The notes beneath the pieces are model-generated. The model saw only the letters and a list, made by a program, of their open reading frames with translations. It had not been told where the DNA came from and ran no database searches. A stretch of DNA of 5,677 bases from assembly GCA_944392065.1 (NCBI GenBank), contig CALXVO010000080.1, positions 1 through 5,677 of the forward strand, in the 5' to 3' direction. The DNA comes from an uncultured Clostridia bacterium (GTDB lineage: Bacteria > Bacillota > Clostridia > TANB77 > CAG-508). Below, piece by piece: positions 5,528 through 5,677 of the stretch; the first letter of the stretch is position 1; every line of letters begins with the position of its first letter. The position numbers and the translations under genes are program-made.

Positions 5528-5677
5528 ACCCCACATTAGCCGTAAGATGAATGAAATTTTAAGAGCCTGCTTTCACAGGTGGGTGTCTTGTTGAATGCTC
5601 CTGGGTTTCTTACATAAATGCAAGCCTACACGCCACATCCAAAGGCGGACTCCCTTTAATCTATTGTTGGTTCTAAA
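5528..5677 (-). ncRNA. ssrS: 6S RNA, 3' part (5' end beyond window)
   Basis: 6S RNA mimics an open promoter and binds sigma-70/sigma-A RNA polymerase, damping transcription in stationary phase. Read on the minus strand the segment resembles clostridial 6S RNAs as I remember them: AAGAAACCCAGGAGC, then CAAGACACCCACCTG, a small hairpin CCTG-TGAAAG-CAGG (5579-5566) like the 3' central-bubble hairpin, and the tail CTTACGGCTAATGTGGGG ending at 5529. The terminal arm is supported by GTGG-C-GTGT (5636-5628) pairing with ACACCCAC (5586-5579) and CTTG (5624-5621) with CAAG (5590-5587). AGAACC (5674-5669) can pair with GGCTCT (5567-5562) to begin the closing stem. The 5' strand of the outer closing stem and the promoter lie past the right edge, so the gene is partial only because of the window limit. 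TTTT follows the last G-run and may end the RNA. A covariance-model search was not possible here. Confidence 0.8.

Noticed and set aside
1..5677. CRISPR array, insertion sequence, tRNA, rRNA or phage gene
   Set aside because: I found no regularly spaced direct repeats, transposase motifs, cloverleaf folds or phage-like proteins on either strand.

Overview
The window carries five complete protein genes and the 3' part of one structured RNA gene. AT-rich DNA, strong Shine-Dalgarno (SD) sequences, sigma-A-type promoters and Bacillota-type versions of MurC, WhiA and HemW point to a low-GC Gram-positive bacterium, most likely an anaerobic member of the Clostridia (perhaps the Lachnospirales side; genus not determinable from this window). 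I see no insertion sequence, prophage, CRISPR array, toxin-antitoxin pair or defence gene.

Left half, plus strand. Bases 1-145 hold no gene but contain two adjacent imperfect hairpins of unknown role. A near-consensus promoter (TTGAAA, 17 bp, TATAAT) precedes murC, the UDP-N-acetylmuramate--L-alanine ligase. After murC, an extended -10 promoter drives a stand-alone GT51 peptidoglycan glycosyltransferase (mtgA-like). The two act at opposite ends of wall synthesis: the first amino acid added to the cytoplasmic precursor, and glycan polymerisation outside the membrane.

Middle. A near-perfect 24-bp stem with a 3-nt loop at 2410-2460 sits between the converging genes and looks like a shared bidirectional terminator.

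Right half, minus strand, reading right to left. The 3' part of a 6S RNA (ssrS) enters from the right edge. About 30 nt further on is prmC (release factor glutamine methyltransferase), then whiA (LAGLIDADG/HTH regulator) and hemW (radical SAM haem chaperone). The 83-nt and 16-nt gaps show no clear promoter or terminator, so prmC-whiA-hemW is probably one operon, possibly fed by readthrough from 6S. Each gene is away from its usual Bacillota neighbours (prfA; rapZ-yvcK; lepA and hrcA-grpE-dnaK).

For mtgA, whiA and prmC the longest open frame starts too early. SD placement, and for whiA and prmC the family N-terminus, support downstream TTG, GTG and TTG starts, and the coordinates given here use those. 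No clearly new system is visible. The items most worth checking are the 6S-prmC junction, the unusual operon composition, the shortened WhiA and the hairpin pair at the left edge.
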